The notes under the pieces: model-generated
Told to the model about the DNA's origin: nothing
Databases searched by the model: none
Seen by the model: the letters and a program-made list of their open reading frames with translations, nothing else
Source of the DNA: Cloacimonetes bacterium UBA6097
GTDB taxonomy: Bacteria > Cloacimonadota > Cloacimonadia > Cloacimonadales > Cloacimonadaceae
Length of the DNA: 64,000 nucleotides
Direction: 5' to 3'
Assembly (NCBI GenBank): GCA_002435865.1
Contig: DIWV01000007.1
Coordinates: 544,609-608,608 of the forward strand
Position numbers and translations under genes: made by a program
Part shown: positions 33,500-41,274 of the stretch, one piece after another
Position numbering within the stretch: the stretch's first letter is position 1
Layout of the letters: each line of letters starts with the position of its first letter

Positions 33500-33585
33500 T
33501 ATGTAACACGGTACGTAAGTGCCGTGCAAGAGCAAAAAAAAGATAAAGTCCGGTAGGACGGCACATCTAATCTACTATAGTATCC

Positions 33586-33671
33586 AGTGCCGTCCTACGG
33601 ACTAATAATTGTACTGGCATCCATTCCCAGCATTCAAAATGCTGGGCTAAATAATACCGACCTCCGGTCTT
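33586..33671 (-). repeat. REP element, reverse copy 6
   Basis: GTGCCGTCC-TA-CGGACT, CCCAGCAT-TCAAA-ATGCTGGG, then GACC-TCC-GGTC. It is near-identical to reverse copy 2 at 12095-12184. An extra AGTCCG-GT-AGGACGGCAC half element at 33547-33564 precedes it. Confidence 0.85.
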
Positions 33672-33766
33672 TTCAACATGAAAAAAATCCTTGACTAAAA
33701 CCAACAATCTATAAACTTACATATATTACCTTTAATCTTGCCCGGTGAGGCAGAAAGGAGCAGCTT

Positions 33767-34708
33767 ATGAACGACAACTTCAATTTTATCAACCGCAGTG
33801 TTTTTGACCTTGATGACTATTCCGCAGCAGAAATCATGTATATTCTCGAAGCAGCCAAAGGCATGAAAGAAATCAATCTGCGCGAATACAAAAAAATCCC
33901 CACTCTCCGAGGCAAAACAGTCTGCACCCTCTTTATTGAAAACAGTACCCGTACCCGCATGTCATTTGAACTGGCAGCCAACAGACTCTCTGCAGATGTA
34001 GTCAGTTTCCAGGAAGCTACGAGCGCGCTTTCCAAAGGTGAAAGCCTGCAGGATACGGTGTACACTCTCAATGCCATGGGTATTGACCTTTATGTAATCC
34101 GGCACAGCAGTCCCGGCAGTCCGCAACTGGTAAACAGATACTCAGGCAAACCTGTAATCAACGGGGGAGATGGACGTCATGCTCATCCCACACAAGCCTT
34201 GCTGGATATCTTTTCCATATGGGAAAGGATAGGCAGCCTTAAAGGATTAAAAATCACTATCGTCGGCGACATCCTCAACAGCCGTGTGGTACGTTCCAAC
34301 CTGATAGGCATGAAGAAACTGGGTGCTACTGTTACCGTTTGTGGTCCACGCACGTTGATGCCCGGACAGATGGAAGAAGTCTATGGCTGCAAGGTTGAAT
34401 ACGACCTCAAGACAGCACTCAAAGATGCAGATTGCGTTATGGGTCTCAGGATGCAGCTGGAACGACAGACAGAAGGTCTTTTCCCCTCTCTGGAAGAATA
34501 CACCAAACACTACGTACTCTCTAAAGATACCATCAAATGGGCAAAGAAAGACGCACTTATAATGCATCCCGGACCAATGAACAGGGGTGTGGAGATTCTG
34601 CCCGAGATTGCAGACAGTACACAGAGCATTATTATTGAACAGGTTGCCAACGGAGTAGCAGTCCGCATGGCGCTGCTTTTCCTGATTCTGGGCGGCAAGG
34701 CAGCGTAG
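33767..34708 (+). CDS. pyrB: Aspartate carbamoyltransferase catalytic subunit
   Basis: A 313-residue ATCase catalytic chain, the committed step of UMP synthesis. The carbamoyl-phosphate motif is 'ENSTRTRMSFELAANRL' at about 60, and the aspartate-side motifs are 'HPTQALLDIFSIWERIG' at about 145 and 'MHPGPMNRGVEI' at about 265. No regulatory pyrI chain is seen in the window, so this may be an unregulated trimer. It opens the pyrB-pyrC-pyrK-pyrD cluster; AAAGGAG lies 8 nt before the ATG. Its TAG stop is formed by the GTAG of the palindrome at 34705-34728, so the end of the gene has been set by a repeat. Confidence 0.96.
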   Translation: MNDNFNFINRSVFDLDDYSAAEIMYILEAAKGMKEINLREYKKIPTLRGKTVCTLFIENSTRTRMSFELAANRLSADVVSFQEATSALSKGESLQDTVYTLNAMGIDLYVIRHSSPGSPQLVNRYSGKPVINGGDGRHAHPTQALLDIFSIWERIGSLKGLKITIVGDILNSRVVRSNLIGMKKLGATVTVCGPRTLMPGQMEEVYGCKVEYDLKTALKDADCVMGLRMQLERQTEGLFPSLEEYTKHYVLSKDTIKWAKKDALIMHPGPMNRGVEILPEIADSTQSIIIEQVANGVAVRMALLFLILGGKAA

Positions 34709-34728
34709 TGCAACACTCCGATGTTGCA
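34705..34728 (+). repeat. GTAG palindrome, copy 3 (contains the pyrB stop)
   Basis: GTAG, TGCAACA, CTCCG, ATGTTGCA. Compared with the valS copies three stem positions have changed on both sides so that pairing is kept. The TAG at 34706-34708 is the pyrB stop. Confidence 0.8.
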
Positions 34729-34742
34729 TAACAAAGATATGT

Positions 34743-34766
34743 TGTAAGAACGGAGTCTTACACTAC
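34743..34766 (-). repeat. GTAG palindrome, copy 4 (pyrB-pyrC gap)
   Basis: On the minus strand it reads GTAG, TGTAAGA, CTCCG, TTCTTACA, again with both stem sides changed together. It faces copy 3, so the 62-nt pair (GTAG...CTAC) could fold as one long cruciform between the two cistrons. Confidence 0.8.
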
Positions 34767-34782
34767 TAAGAAAGAGGATAAA

Positions 34783-36051
34783 ATGAAGAAGTTAATCAAA
34801 AACGGAACAGTTTATTACAAAGGCGCATTCGTAAAGAAAGATATATTGATTATCAAAGACAAAATTGCAGAAATCAAAGATAAAATAACTGAACAGGCAG
34901 ATGAGACTATAGATGCGAAGGGTAAATACATATTCCCCGGTTTTGTCGACATACACTGCCATCTAAGAGACCCGGGACAAACCTATAAAGAAGACATTAT
35001 CACAGGAACAAGGGCAGCCGCAAAAGGCGGTTTTACGACTGTATGCACTATGCCTAATACCGACCCTGTGGTAGATAACATTGCCACGGTGGAATTTATC
35101 CATAGGCGCGCAAAAGACCTTGGCTATTGCAAGGTCAAAGTAATTGGTGCAATCACCAAGAAGATAGAAGGTAAAGAAATTTCCGAAATGGCGAGTATGA
35201 AAGAAGGCGGGATTGTAGCTGTAAGTGACGATGGACATTGCGTGCAGAACGGTAAGCTTATGCAGAATTGCATGAAATACGCTACTAATTATAAGATACC
35301 AATCATAATCCATGCAGAAGATTACAATTTTGCCGGCAAGGGACAGATACATTCCGGCAAGATAGCCACTCAGCTTGGTCTTAGCAGCATTCCTCCAATC
35401 TCAGAAGAACTTATAATTGCCCGGGACATCATGCTGGCAGAAGCTACAAAAGCCCGATTGCATATAGCTCATGTCTCTTCTGCAAAAAGTCTTGAGCTTA
35501 TTAAACAGGCAAAGCAAAAAGGGTTAAATGTTACTTGTGAAGTGACACCTCATCATTTATTGCTGAATGAGGAAGCCTGTGTACATTTCGACAGCAATAC
35601 CAAGTGCAAACCGCCTCTGCGTTCTGAGTTTGACAGGCTGGCTTTGCTGGAAGCAGTGAATTCGGGTTTGATAGACTGCATCGCCACTGACCATGCACCA
35701 CATGCAGATTATGAAAAGGAACTTGAGTTTGATAAAGCACCCTTTGGAATTAACGGATTTGAAGCTGCTTTTGCAACTTTGTATTCACATTTAGTCAATA
35801 AAGGTAAAATGACTCTTGAACGTCTTACAGAGGCAATGACTTCAGCTCCAGCAAACCTTCTTGGATTAAAAGCAGGTGTTTTAGAAAAAGGCAGCCCTGC
35901 TGACCTGACCATTGCTGATTTGAAAGCAAAGGTAATCCTGGAAGCAGAAACAATGCTTTCCAAATCAAAGAACACTCCCTGGCTGGGAAAACCTCTGCAA
36001 GGCAAGATTGTTACAACTATTTGCGATGGAAAAATAACCTGGCAGGCTTAA
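34783..36051 (+). CDS. pyrC: Dihydroorotase (class I)
   Basis: A 422-residue zinc amidohydrolase that closes carbamoyl-aspartate to dihydroorotate. 'DIHCHLRDPGQTYKEDI' at about 60 carries the two metal His residues, 'MPNTDPVVD' follows, further metal ligands are in 'IIHAEDY' and 'HIAHVSS', and the catalytic Asp is in 'CIATDHAPH'. The 'PFGINGFEAAF' segment matches 'P.G..G.E' of active enzymes rather than of inactive pyrC' partners. It is the second gene of the pyr cluster, 74 nt after pyrB, with the palindrome pair filling the gap, and AAAGAGG lies before the ATG. Confidence 0.95.
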   Translation: MKKLIKNGTVYYKGAFVKKDILIIKDKIAEIKDKITEQADETIDAKGKYIFPGFVDIHCHLRDPGQTYKEDIITGTRAAAKGGFTTVCTMPNTDPVVDNIATVEFIHRRAKDLGYCKVKVIGAITKKIEGKEISEMASMKEGGIVAVSDDGHCVQNGKLMQNCMKYATNYKIPIIIHAEDYNFAGKGQIHSGKIATQLGLSSIPPISEELIIARDIMLAEATKARLHIAHVSSAKSLELIKQAKQKGLNVTCEVTPHHLLLNEEACVHFDSNTKCKPPLRSEFDRLALLEAVNSGLIDCIATDHAPHADYEKELEFDKAPFGINGFEAAFATLYSHLVNKGKMTLERLTEAMTSAPANLLGLKAGVLEKGSPADLTIADLKAKVILEAETMLSKSKNTPWLGKPLQGKIVTTICDGKITWQA

Positions 36052-36078
36052 GCTTTGCAAAACTAAGAAAGGTATACA

Positions 36079-36834
36079 ATGTTTAACAGGATAATCGCAA
36101 TAAACAGCATAGAACAATTGAATGAATCATACTATGTAATCTCAGTTGATATTGGAGAATCAGTTAAAGAAATCAGACCGGGACAGTTTTTTGAACTGAA
36201 AAAACCTGAAAGCTGCTATCCTATGCTCCGCAAGCCAATCAGTGTTTACGATATTCAAAGTACCAAAGTGTCTTTTATGATAAAGAAACTGGGTAAAGCT
36301 ACAGAACAGTTTGCGGTAATGAAAGCAGGTGATAAGCTTGATATAATCGGACCTCTGGGTAATGGCTTCTCTATTACAGAAGGAAACAAAGCCATAATTG
36401 TAAGCGGTGGAATTGGTTATCCTCCTTTGTATTATCTTAAAACTCAGTTGGAACAGGCAGGTAAGACAATCTACTGGTTGCATGGCGGGCAGACTTCCAT
36501 TGATATATTTCCTGCAGATGAAATCTGGACAGATGATGGTTCTGCAGGTAATAAAGGCTTTGTTACAGAAGGTTTGACCAATTATATTAAAAATCAAAAG
36601 CCTGATGTCATATATGCCTGCGGACCCAAAGCGATGCTCAAAGCCTGTCATCAGATTGCCGAGCGGAATAGCGTTCCCCTTTTCGTTTCCCTGGAAGAAT
36701 ATATGGCTTGCGGGATTGGAGTCTGTTACGGTTGTGCAGTTAAAGTAAGAACAGATAATTCTATCGGAGTTACCTACAAGACAGTCTGCAAGGATGGTCC
36801 CGTCTTTGAAGCAAAGGATATTGTATGGGAATAG
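36079..36834 (+). CDS. pyrK: Dihydroorotate dehydrogenase electron transfer subunit
   Basis: A 251-residue iron-sulfur flavoprotein that passes electrons from PyrD to NAD+. The N-terminal FAD-binding barrel has 'MLRKPISVYDI' at about 50, the NAD domain has 'IIVSGGIGYPPLYYL' at about 110, and a C-terminal [2Fe-2S] site has Cys residues in 'YMACGIGVCYGCAVKVR' and 'KTVCKDGPVF' at about 211-242. Its presence shows that the neighbouring PyrD is the NAD-dependent class 1B enzyme. It lies 27 nt after pyrC. Confidence 0.95.
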   Translation: MFNRIIAINSIEQLNESYYVISVDIGESVKEIRPGQFFELKKPESCYPMLRKPISVYDIQSTKVSFMIKKLGKATEQFAVMKAGDKLDIIGPLGNGFSITEGNKAIIVSGGIGYPPLYYLKTQLEQAGKTIYWLHGGQTSIDIFPADEIWTDDGSAGNKGFVTEGLTNYIKNQKPDVIYACGPKAMLKACHQIAERNSVPLFVSLEEYMACGIGVCYGCAVKVRTDNSIGVTYKTVCKDGPVFEAKDIVWE

Positions 36835-36844
36835 TACCAATTAT

Positions 36845-36872
36845 GAATTACGAATTACGAATTACGAATTTT
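36845..36872 (+). repeat. Heptamer tandem repeat before pyrD
   Basis: GAATTAC three times from 36845 to 36865, then GAATTTT. It is a short tandem heptamer of the kind widespread in some bacterial genomes. Confidence 0.8.
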
Positions 36873-36903
36873 GTCGTCTGCGTAAACAGTAATGAAACAA
36901 GCC

Positions 36904-36935
36904 CTTTGTGCCTTTGCTGCTTTGCGACTTTGCGT
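36904..36935 (+). repeat. Octamer tandem repeat before pyrD
   Basis: CTTTGTGC, CTTTGCTG, CTTTGCGA, CTTTGCGT: four imperfect 8-nt units ending 17 nt before the pyrD start. A longer in-frame start inside this repeat (36908) is rejected because it would translate the repeat. Confidence 0.7.
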
Positions 36936-36952
36936 TAAGAAAAGAGATAATA

Positions 36953-37858
36953 ATGAATAGATTACAAACCAGACTCGGCAAGCTGGAACTTCAAAATCCT
37001 GTTACTGTGGCTTCGGGTACATTTGGATTGGAATATGGTGAGTTCTTTGACCTGAATAGATTGGGAGCTTATGTAACAAAGACTATTACACTAAAACCTA
37101 AAATTGGCAATCCTCCTCCCCGTCTTTATGAAACAGAAGCAGGTTTGCTTAACTCAATCGGCTTGCAGAATCCCGGAGTTGAAGAGTTTATAAAACTAAA
37201 CCTTCCTGAACTGAAAGAAGTTTTATCAATTCCCATAATTGTTAGTTTCTCAGGTGGCACAATAGAAGAATTCACAACAATACTAAGTAAGCTGGAACGT
37301 ACAGACGGAATTGCCGGATATGAAGTCAATATATCCTGTCCCAATGTGGAAAAAGAAGGTATTGCCTTTGGTGTTGACGCCCTGGTTGTTTATGAATTAA
37401 TCCGCAGGCTAAGGTCTTTTACAAATAAAGAACTGATTGTAAAGCTAACACCAAATGTAACGGATATTGTCAGTATAGCCAATGCAGCTGAGGAGGGTGG
37501 AGCAGATTCCATGGCTTTGATAAATACGGTTCAGGGTATGGCAATTGACCCATTAAGCGGAAAATCAAGAGTTAAGATGGGCGTTTGTGGCTACAGCGGA
37601 CCTGCTATCAAACCAATTGCCCTGGCAAATGTTTTTAAAGTAGCACAGAGAGTAAAGTTACCTATCCTGGCAATGGGTGGTATCTGCACCTGGCAGGACG
37701 CTATGGAGTTCTTCTATGCAGGAGCTAGTGCTATTGCAGTCGGGACGTACAATTTTGTAAATCCCAAAGCTTGTGTTGATTTAATAGACGGATTGGATAA
37801 TTACCTTTCGGAGAAAGGTGCTACCCTACAAGATATTATTGGTAAAGTTAGCTTCTAA
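36953..37858 (+). CDS. pyrD: Dihydroorotate dehydrogenase, class 1B catalytic subunit
   Basis: A 301-residue TIM-barrel flavoprotein that oxidises dihydroorotate to orotate. It shows 'NPVTVASGTFGLEYGEF' at the start, the catalytic-base Cys in 'VNISCPNVEKEG' at about 130, the FMN phosphate segment 'PILAMGGICTWQDAMEFFYAGASAIAVGT' towards the end, and the orotate loop 'NTVQGMAID'. The partner PyrK is the previous gene. The start is the ATG at 36953; the longer frame from 36908 begins in a tandem repeat. The 118-nt gap from pyrK is filled by the two short tandem repeats. Confidence 0.95.
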   Translation: MNRLQTRLGKLELQNPVTVASGTFGLEYGEFFDLNRLGAYVTKTITLKPKIGNPPPRLYETEAGLLNSIGLQNPGVEEFIKLNLPELKEVLSIPIIVSFSGGTIEEFTTILSKLERTDGIAGYEVNISCPNVEKEGIAFGVDALVVYELIRRLRSFTNKELIVKLTPNVTDIVSIANAAEEGGADSMALINTVQGMAIDPLSGKSRVKMGVCGYSGPAIKPIALANVFKVAQRVKLPILAMGGICTWQDAMEFFYAGASAIAVGTYNFVNPKACVDLIDGLDNYLSEKGATLQDIIGKVSF

Positions 37859-37861
37859 TTA

Positions 37862-38077
37862 TCAACGGTCCATATCTCTGGAACGATTCCAGAGCCAGTT
37901 CAGTATAATTATTGCTAAAAGTATCTGAAAAGCCATATCAAGCAGTTTAATAAGCACTGAAAAATGCAATAGCCACACGTCTAATGATATTAAAATTAAA
38001 GCAACAACAAACAAACCTATATAGATTACGACTCTCCACCAATCTATCGGTTTTCTGAACATACCCTTGAATATCAT
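37862..38077 (-). CDS. Small membrane protein with two helices
   Basis: A 71-residue protein with two hydrophobic helices (about 15-37 and 41-62) and a basic end 'WLWNRSRDMDR'. AAGGAG lies 6 nt before the ATG, and the gene starts 10 nt after the MFS stop, so it is probably co-translated with that transporter. Function unknown. It ends 3 nt from the end of pyrD on the other strand. Confidence 0.7.
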   Translation of the reverse strand: MIFKGMFRKPIDWWRVVIYIGLFVVALILISLDVWLLHFSVLIKLLDMAFQILLAIIILNWLWNRSRDMDR

Positions 38078-38087
38078 AATTGCTCCT

Positions 38088-39269
38088 TTATTTCGTCTTG
38101 ACTCTCAATATAAAATAAAACAATCCTAAAGCTCCAAAACCGGATGCGACAAAGAAATTAATCTGTGGACTGGCTTTCCAGAGCCAGGCACCGCCAAAAG
38201 CTGCCACTGAAACAAAGACATCCCGGATCAGGTAATAAGTACCAAAAGTACCGGCTTTAGCTCCTTCCGGAGCTAGTGCCAGGATAAGTGATTTACGTGT
38301 CGGCTCTCCAAACTCTTTCAATCCCCTAATGATAAAGGCAATCACAAACATGGTAAAACTGTGGCAAAAAACTAAAAACAACGGGAAGATAGTGAAATTG
38401 AAGAAAGTAATAGCGATATAGGGTTTTAGTCTGCCTTTATCTGCAAGGTAAGCCACAGGGATATAAATCAGCATGGCTGTGACCATTTCTATGGCTGTTA
38501 AAGCTCCAAACTGCACAGCAGAAAGATTATTGTTCATCATAACCCAGACAACCACAAAAGCATAGGGAATCTGCTCACAGAAGCGTACAAGGATATCAGA
38601 GACCAGGAGATTTCTGAGATTGGAACTGAATTTCCTTATCTTTTCGCCTTCGGGCCTGGCTTCTTTCTCCGGAGTTTTATCAACAATCAGTTTTTGCTGG
38701 ACTATAATGGCAATTAAAGCAAAGAAAATAGCTGCCAGAAAGGCATAGCGTACTCCCTGCACTTTTCCGAATGTTACTATAAAGTAACCACCAATGACAG
38801 GACCCAATGCCATAGGAATCCTTCGTACCAGAGAATGAACAGATACTCCCATAGTATGTTTGTTTTTCGGCAGCACAGAGGATAATAAGGTCATGGAAGC
38901 TGGAAGTGAGATAGCCGTCCAGGAAAGGAAAAACATTGCTCCTATGATAACAGCGTACCAGACAGGGAAGATAACTACAATCAAATAGCCGAAAATTGCC
39001 ATACCGTTAAAGATAAACAATGCTTTTTTATAACCTAATTTATCAGCAAGCCAGCCACCCGGATAGGAATACAGTGCAGACAAAAGGTTGTCCATTCCAT
39101 TTAAAAGACCAATTACAATAGGAGTTCCACCCAGGGCTATCAGGTAAATGGGCAGGAAACGTTCTGCCATCTTTTCGCCCAGACCCACAAAAATAGCCAT
39201 CAAAAGCATGGCTACCATGCTTTTCTTGAGCCCGAGAAATCCTGTTACCTGCCTGATTTGTTTGTTCAA
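38088..39269 (-). CDS. Major facilitator superfamily transporter
   Basis: A 393-residue inner-membrane carrier with about twelve helices. The loop 2-3 motif A appears as 'GGWLADKLGYKKALF' at about 75-89 and its second-half counterpart is 'AYLADKGRLKPYI'. The cytoplasmic central loop is the charged stretch 'KTPEKEARPEGEKIRKF' at about 195. The substrate cannot be told; the sequence recalls drug or sugar MFS members. The start is a TTG at 39269 with no clear ribosome site, 4 nt after the stop of the beta-helix gene, so an internal ATG (39218) is possible. Confidence 0.87.
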   Translation of the reverse strand: MNKQIRQVTGFLGLKKSMVAMLLMAIFVGLGEKMAERFLPIYLIALGGTPIVIGLLNGMDNLLSALYSYPGGWLADKLGYKKALFIFNGMAIFGYLIVVIFPVWYAVIIGAMFFLSWTAISLPASMTLLSSVLPKNKHTMGVSVHSLVRRIPMALGPVIGGYFIVTFGKVQGVRYAFLAAIFFALIAIIVQQKLIVDKTPEKEARPEGEKIRKFSSNLRNLLVSDILVRFCEQIPYAFVVVWVMMNNNLSAVQFGALTAIEMVTAMLIYIPVAYLADKGRLKPYIAITFFNFTIFPLFLVFCHSFTMFVIAFIIRGLKEFGEPTRKSLILALAPEGAKAGTFGTYYLIRDVFVSVAAFGGAWLWKASPQINFFVASGFGALGLFYFILRVKTK

Positions 39270-39273
39270 ATTT

Positions 39274-40815
39274 CTATAACTTGATCATCTTTTTGTGCAG
39301 ACTACGACCGTCAATTTCCAGTTTATATAAGTATATCCCTTTCCCTGTAAACTTATTCAGTTCATCTTTTCCATCCCAGATTATGGATTGACTGCCTTCT
39401 TTAACAGTGCCGTTAAGGAGAGTTTTAACTTTCTGACCTTTGAGGTTATAGACTTCAAGTTTTAAATAGCTTGCTTTTGGTGTGAAAAAGCTGATGGAAG
39501 TAGATTGGATAAAGGGATTGGGATAATTTTGTACAGTAACGACTGATGGTGTATTATATTGGTCTGAATTCTCTATTGGTACCTGATATTCATAGCAGCC
39601 GATATCAATCCGGGCAATATTGTCATTATTACCGTCAACGATTCTGGGCATACCACCCAAATCTGTCAGGGGCAGATTGAGAGCACTTGCATCCGGTGTT
39701 CCCACATCAATGCATTGAGACATGGCTGATAGGGTAAAATCTCCATTGGGAGGATCAGTTAAAAGTGGATTACAGACTATATTAGTGCTGTCTCCTTCCA
39801 GTGACTGCAAGGAGCAATAAGCAAGATTATATGAAGCTGTGGTAACTGATATGGGACTGGGTTCGTTGTTCCAAAATATTGTATTGGTAATCTGAGCCTG
39901 AGCATCCAGACTGTTTAACCAGAATGCACCTCCACCCAGAGCTGAAGAATTACCCTCAAAGGTGCAGTTAACAACTTCCAAAGTGCCGTATATTATGCCT
40001 ATACCGCCGCCCTGTCCGGTAACTGTGCTGTTTCCATGAAAAAGAGAATTCTTCACAACAACCGGTGAATCAAATCCATAGATTCCTGTAACCGCTCCTG
40101 CCGTATTGCCAATAAAATGGCAGGAAGTAACGTTAGAAGCAGGACATTCATAGAAATAGAGACCTGCACCAAAAACAGTTGCTGCATTATTCAGAAAGAT
40201 GCAATTATCTATATTGGCGGAACCGTTCTTCACAAAAACTCCGCCAAAGAAGCCGCTTTCACAGCTTTTTATTGTACAGTCATTCATAGTAACGTTGGTT
40301 CCATTTTTTGCATAAATTGCGCTCCCGTCCTGAGAAGATTTACAACGCGTAAATTTACAATTATCAAAAGTCAGGGTTCCTGCATTATCAGCCCAGACAG
40401 CACCCCCAAAGTTCAGGGGATCCATACCGGTAGTCCCGTTTACAGCCTTGGCATAGGAAAAATTAGTATAATGAAATTCTGAAGGCAGATTTATTCCGCT
40501 GCCTGTGTTTGATAAACGGATAGATGACCAACCTGCCAGGGTATCTGCAGCAGTAAAAGTAATAATATTATCACTTACACCATTGCATAAAATCTGTCCC
40601 GCTACATCCAGTTTGTAGATTCCGTTGAAAACTACTTCCACTCCGGGACCGATTGTCAGCACATCTCCGCTGGCGACATTAATATTTCCCATAATTTGAT
40701 AAGGTGAACCGGCAGATGTCCAGCTGCCCGAAACAGGTCCTGTTGGTATGGTTGTATCGGCTGAAAGTACAATAAAAACGAAAACAAGTATGAAATAAAT
40801 TACAAAGCTTTTCAT
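39274..40815 (-). CDS. Secreted right-handed beta-helix protein with sorting domain
   Basis: A 513-residue exported protein with a signal peptide at residues 1-18. A parallel beta-helix at about 40-370 is made of repeating turns such as 'FDNCKFTRCKSSQDGSAIYAK' shortened to 'NCxFxxNxAxxxGAG', in the manner of polymorphic outer-membrane and choice-of-anchor proteins. A 'DIGCYEYQV' segment ends the helix. A FlgD-type sorting domain follows at about 430-513 ('NYPNPFIQSTSISFF' ... 'GIYLYKLEIDGRSLHKKMI'). It may bind or cut polysaccharide, but no catalytic residues can be named. GAAGGAGA precedes the ATG. It heads a three-gene minus-strand group. Confidence 0.88.
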   Translation of the reverse strand: MKSFVIYFILVFVFIVLSADTTIPTGPVSGSWTSAGSPYQIMGNINVASGDVLTIGPGVEVVFNGIYKLDVAGQILCNGVSDNIITFTAADTLAGWSSIRLSNTGSGINLPSEFHYTNFSYAKAVNGTTGMDPLNFGGAVWADNAGTLTFDNCKFTRCKSSQDGSAIYAKNGTNVTMNDCTIKSCESGFFGGVFVKNGSANIDNCIFLNNAATVFGAGLYFYECPASNVTSCHFIGNTAGAVTGIYGFDSPVVVKNSLFHGNSTVTGQGGGIGIIYGTLEVVNCTFEGNSSALGGGAFWLNSLDAQAQITNTIFWNNEPSPISVTTASYNLAYCSLQSLEGDSTNIVCNPLLTDPPNGDFTLSAMSQCIDVGTPDASALNLPLTDLGGMPRIVDGNNDNIARIDIGCYEYQVPIENSDQYNTPSVVTVQNYPNPFIQSTSISFFTPKASYLKLEVYNLKGQKVKTLLNGTVKEGSQSIIWDGKDELNKFTGKGIYLYKLEIDGRSLHKKMIKL

Positions 40816-41007
40816 TGTAATCTCCTTCTTTAATTTTCAATCTAAATACTTTTGTTTTTTGAATAATCAGAATATCAAAATGTGTCAACAGAATTTTATT
40901 ACACTTCCGATTGAATTATGACACGGAATAAAAGGTGGAAGTAAGTTTGCGATAAGTCTTTATATAACATTGATATATCCTCTTTAATCCCAATTGATAT
41001 CTTAAAT

Positions 41008-41087
41008 TCATTACGCTATCATTACGCTATCATTACGCTATCATTGCGCTATTATAGCGCAATGATAGCGTAATGATAGCGTAATGA
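41008..41087. repeat. 11-nt fold-back array, locus D (near-perfect)
   Basis: Three identical units TCATTACGCTA (41008-41040) and a variant TCATTGCGCTA (41041-41051) are followed by TTA and then TAGCGCAATGA (41055-41065) and two TAGCGTAATGA units (to 41087). The last three units are exact inverted copies of units 2-4, giving a perfect 33-bp stem with a loop of 3 nt or less. The only variant base is next to the axis and appears on both arms. The array sits midway between the divergent genes at 40815 and 41275, about 190 nt from each start. Confidence 0.93.
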
Positions 41088-41274
41088 CTCCGTATTCCTT
41101 TTAAGGTGTGTATGTTAGAGAACAAAGAAATAAGCGTTCAGATATGGCAAAATTAATGCCGCACGCCAAGTGCGGAAGAGTCAAATTTACGTTGACAATA
41201 AATGATATTTAATAAACATATAAATCAAATAATAAATTAATATCAATTGTAATAAATCTGCAGGGAGTTTCTTT

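Larger units (their letters stand above)
32855..33766. other. Repeat-filled 0.9-kb region between valS and pyrB
   Basis: No convincing gene; open frames here are short and follow the repeats. In order it holds: a TTCCC..GGGAAT palindrome (about 32953-32978); an 'AGAGGCACAGAGACACAGAG' simple repeat (33032-33051), echoed near 33295 and 33387; array F (33152-33220); a CCCCTGCCTACGCAGGGGCAGG palindrome (about 33330-33351); REP copies (33415-33499, 33586-33671) with a CACGG/CCGTG hairpin and a half REP between them; and a TTGACT at 33691-33696 that may start the pyr transcript. Confidence 0.7.

Noticed and set aside
33220..33546. Coding sequence of about 108 codons
   Set aside because: The frame runs through simple 'CACAGA' repeats and a REP copy; composition is not protein-like and there is no ribosome site.
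33672..33766. PyrR or UMP attenuator in the pyrB leader
   Set aside because: No terminator/antiterminator pair or PyrR-loop consensus could be found in the leader, only REP hairpins further upstream.
36908..36952. Longer pyrD start
   Set aside because: It would translate an octamer tandem repeat; the ATG at 36953 gives the normal PyrD N-terminus.
6150..40815. A type IX secretion machinery in the window
   Set aside because: Several sorting-domain proteins are present, but no PorK/L/M/N/P/T/V or Sov genes were found here; only the cargo is visible.
41008..41087. Plasmid- or origin-type iterons
   Set aside because: There is no replication initiator, DnaA box cluster or AT-rich melting region beside it, and six other loci have the same design beside unrelated genes.
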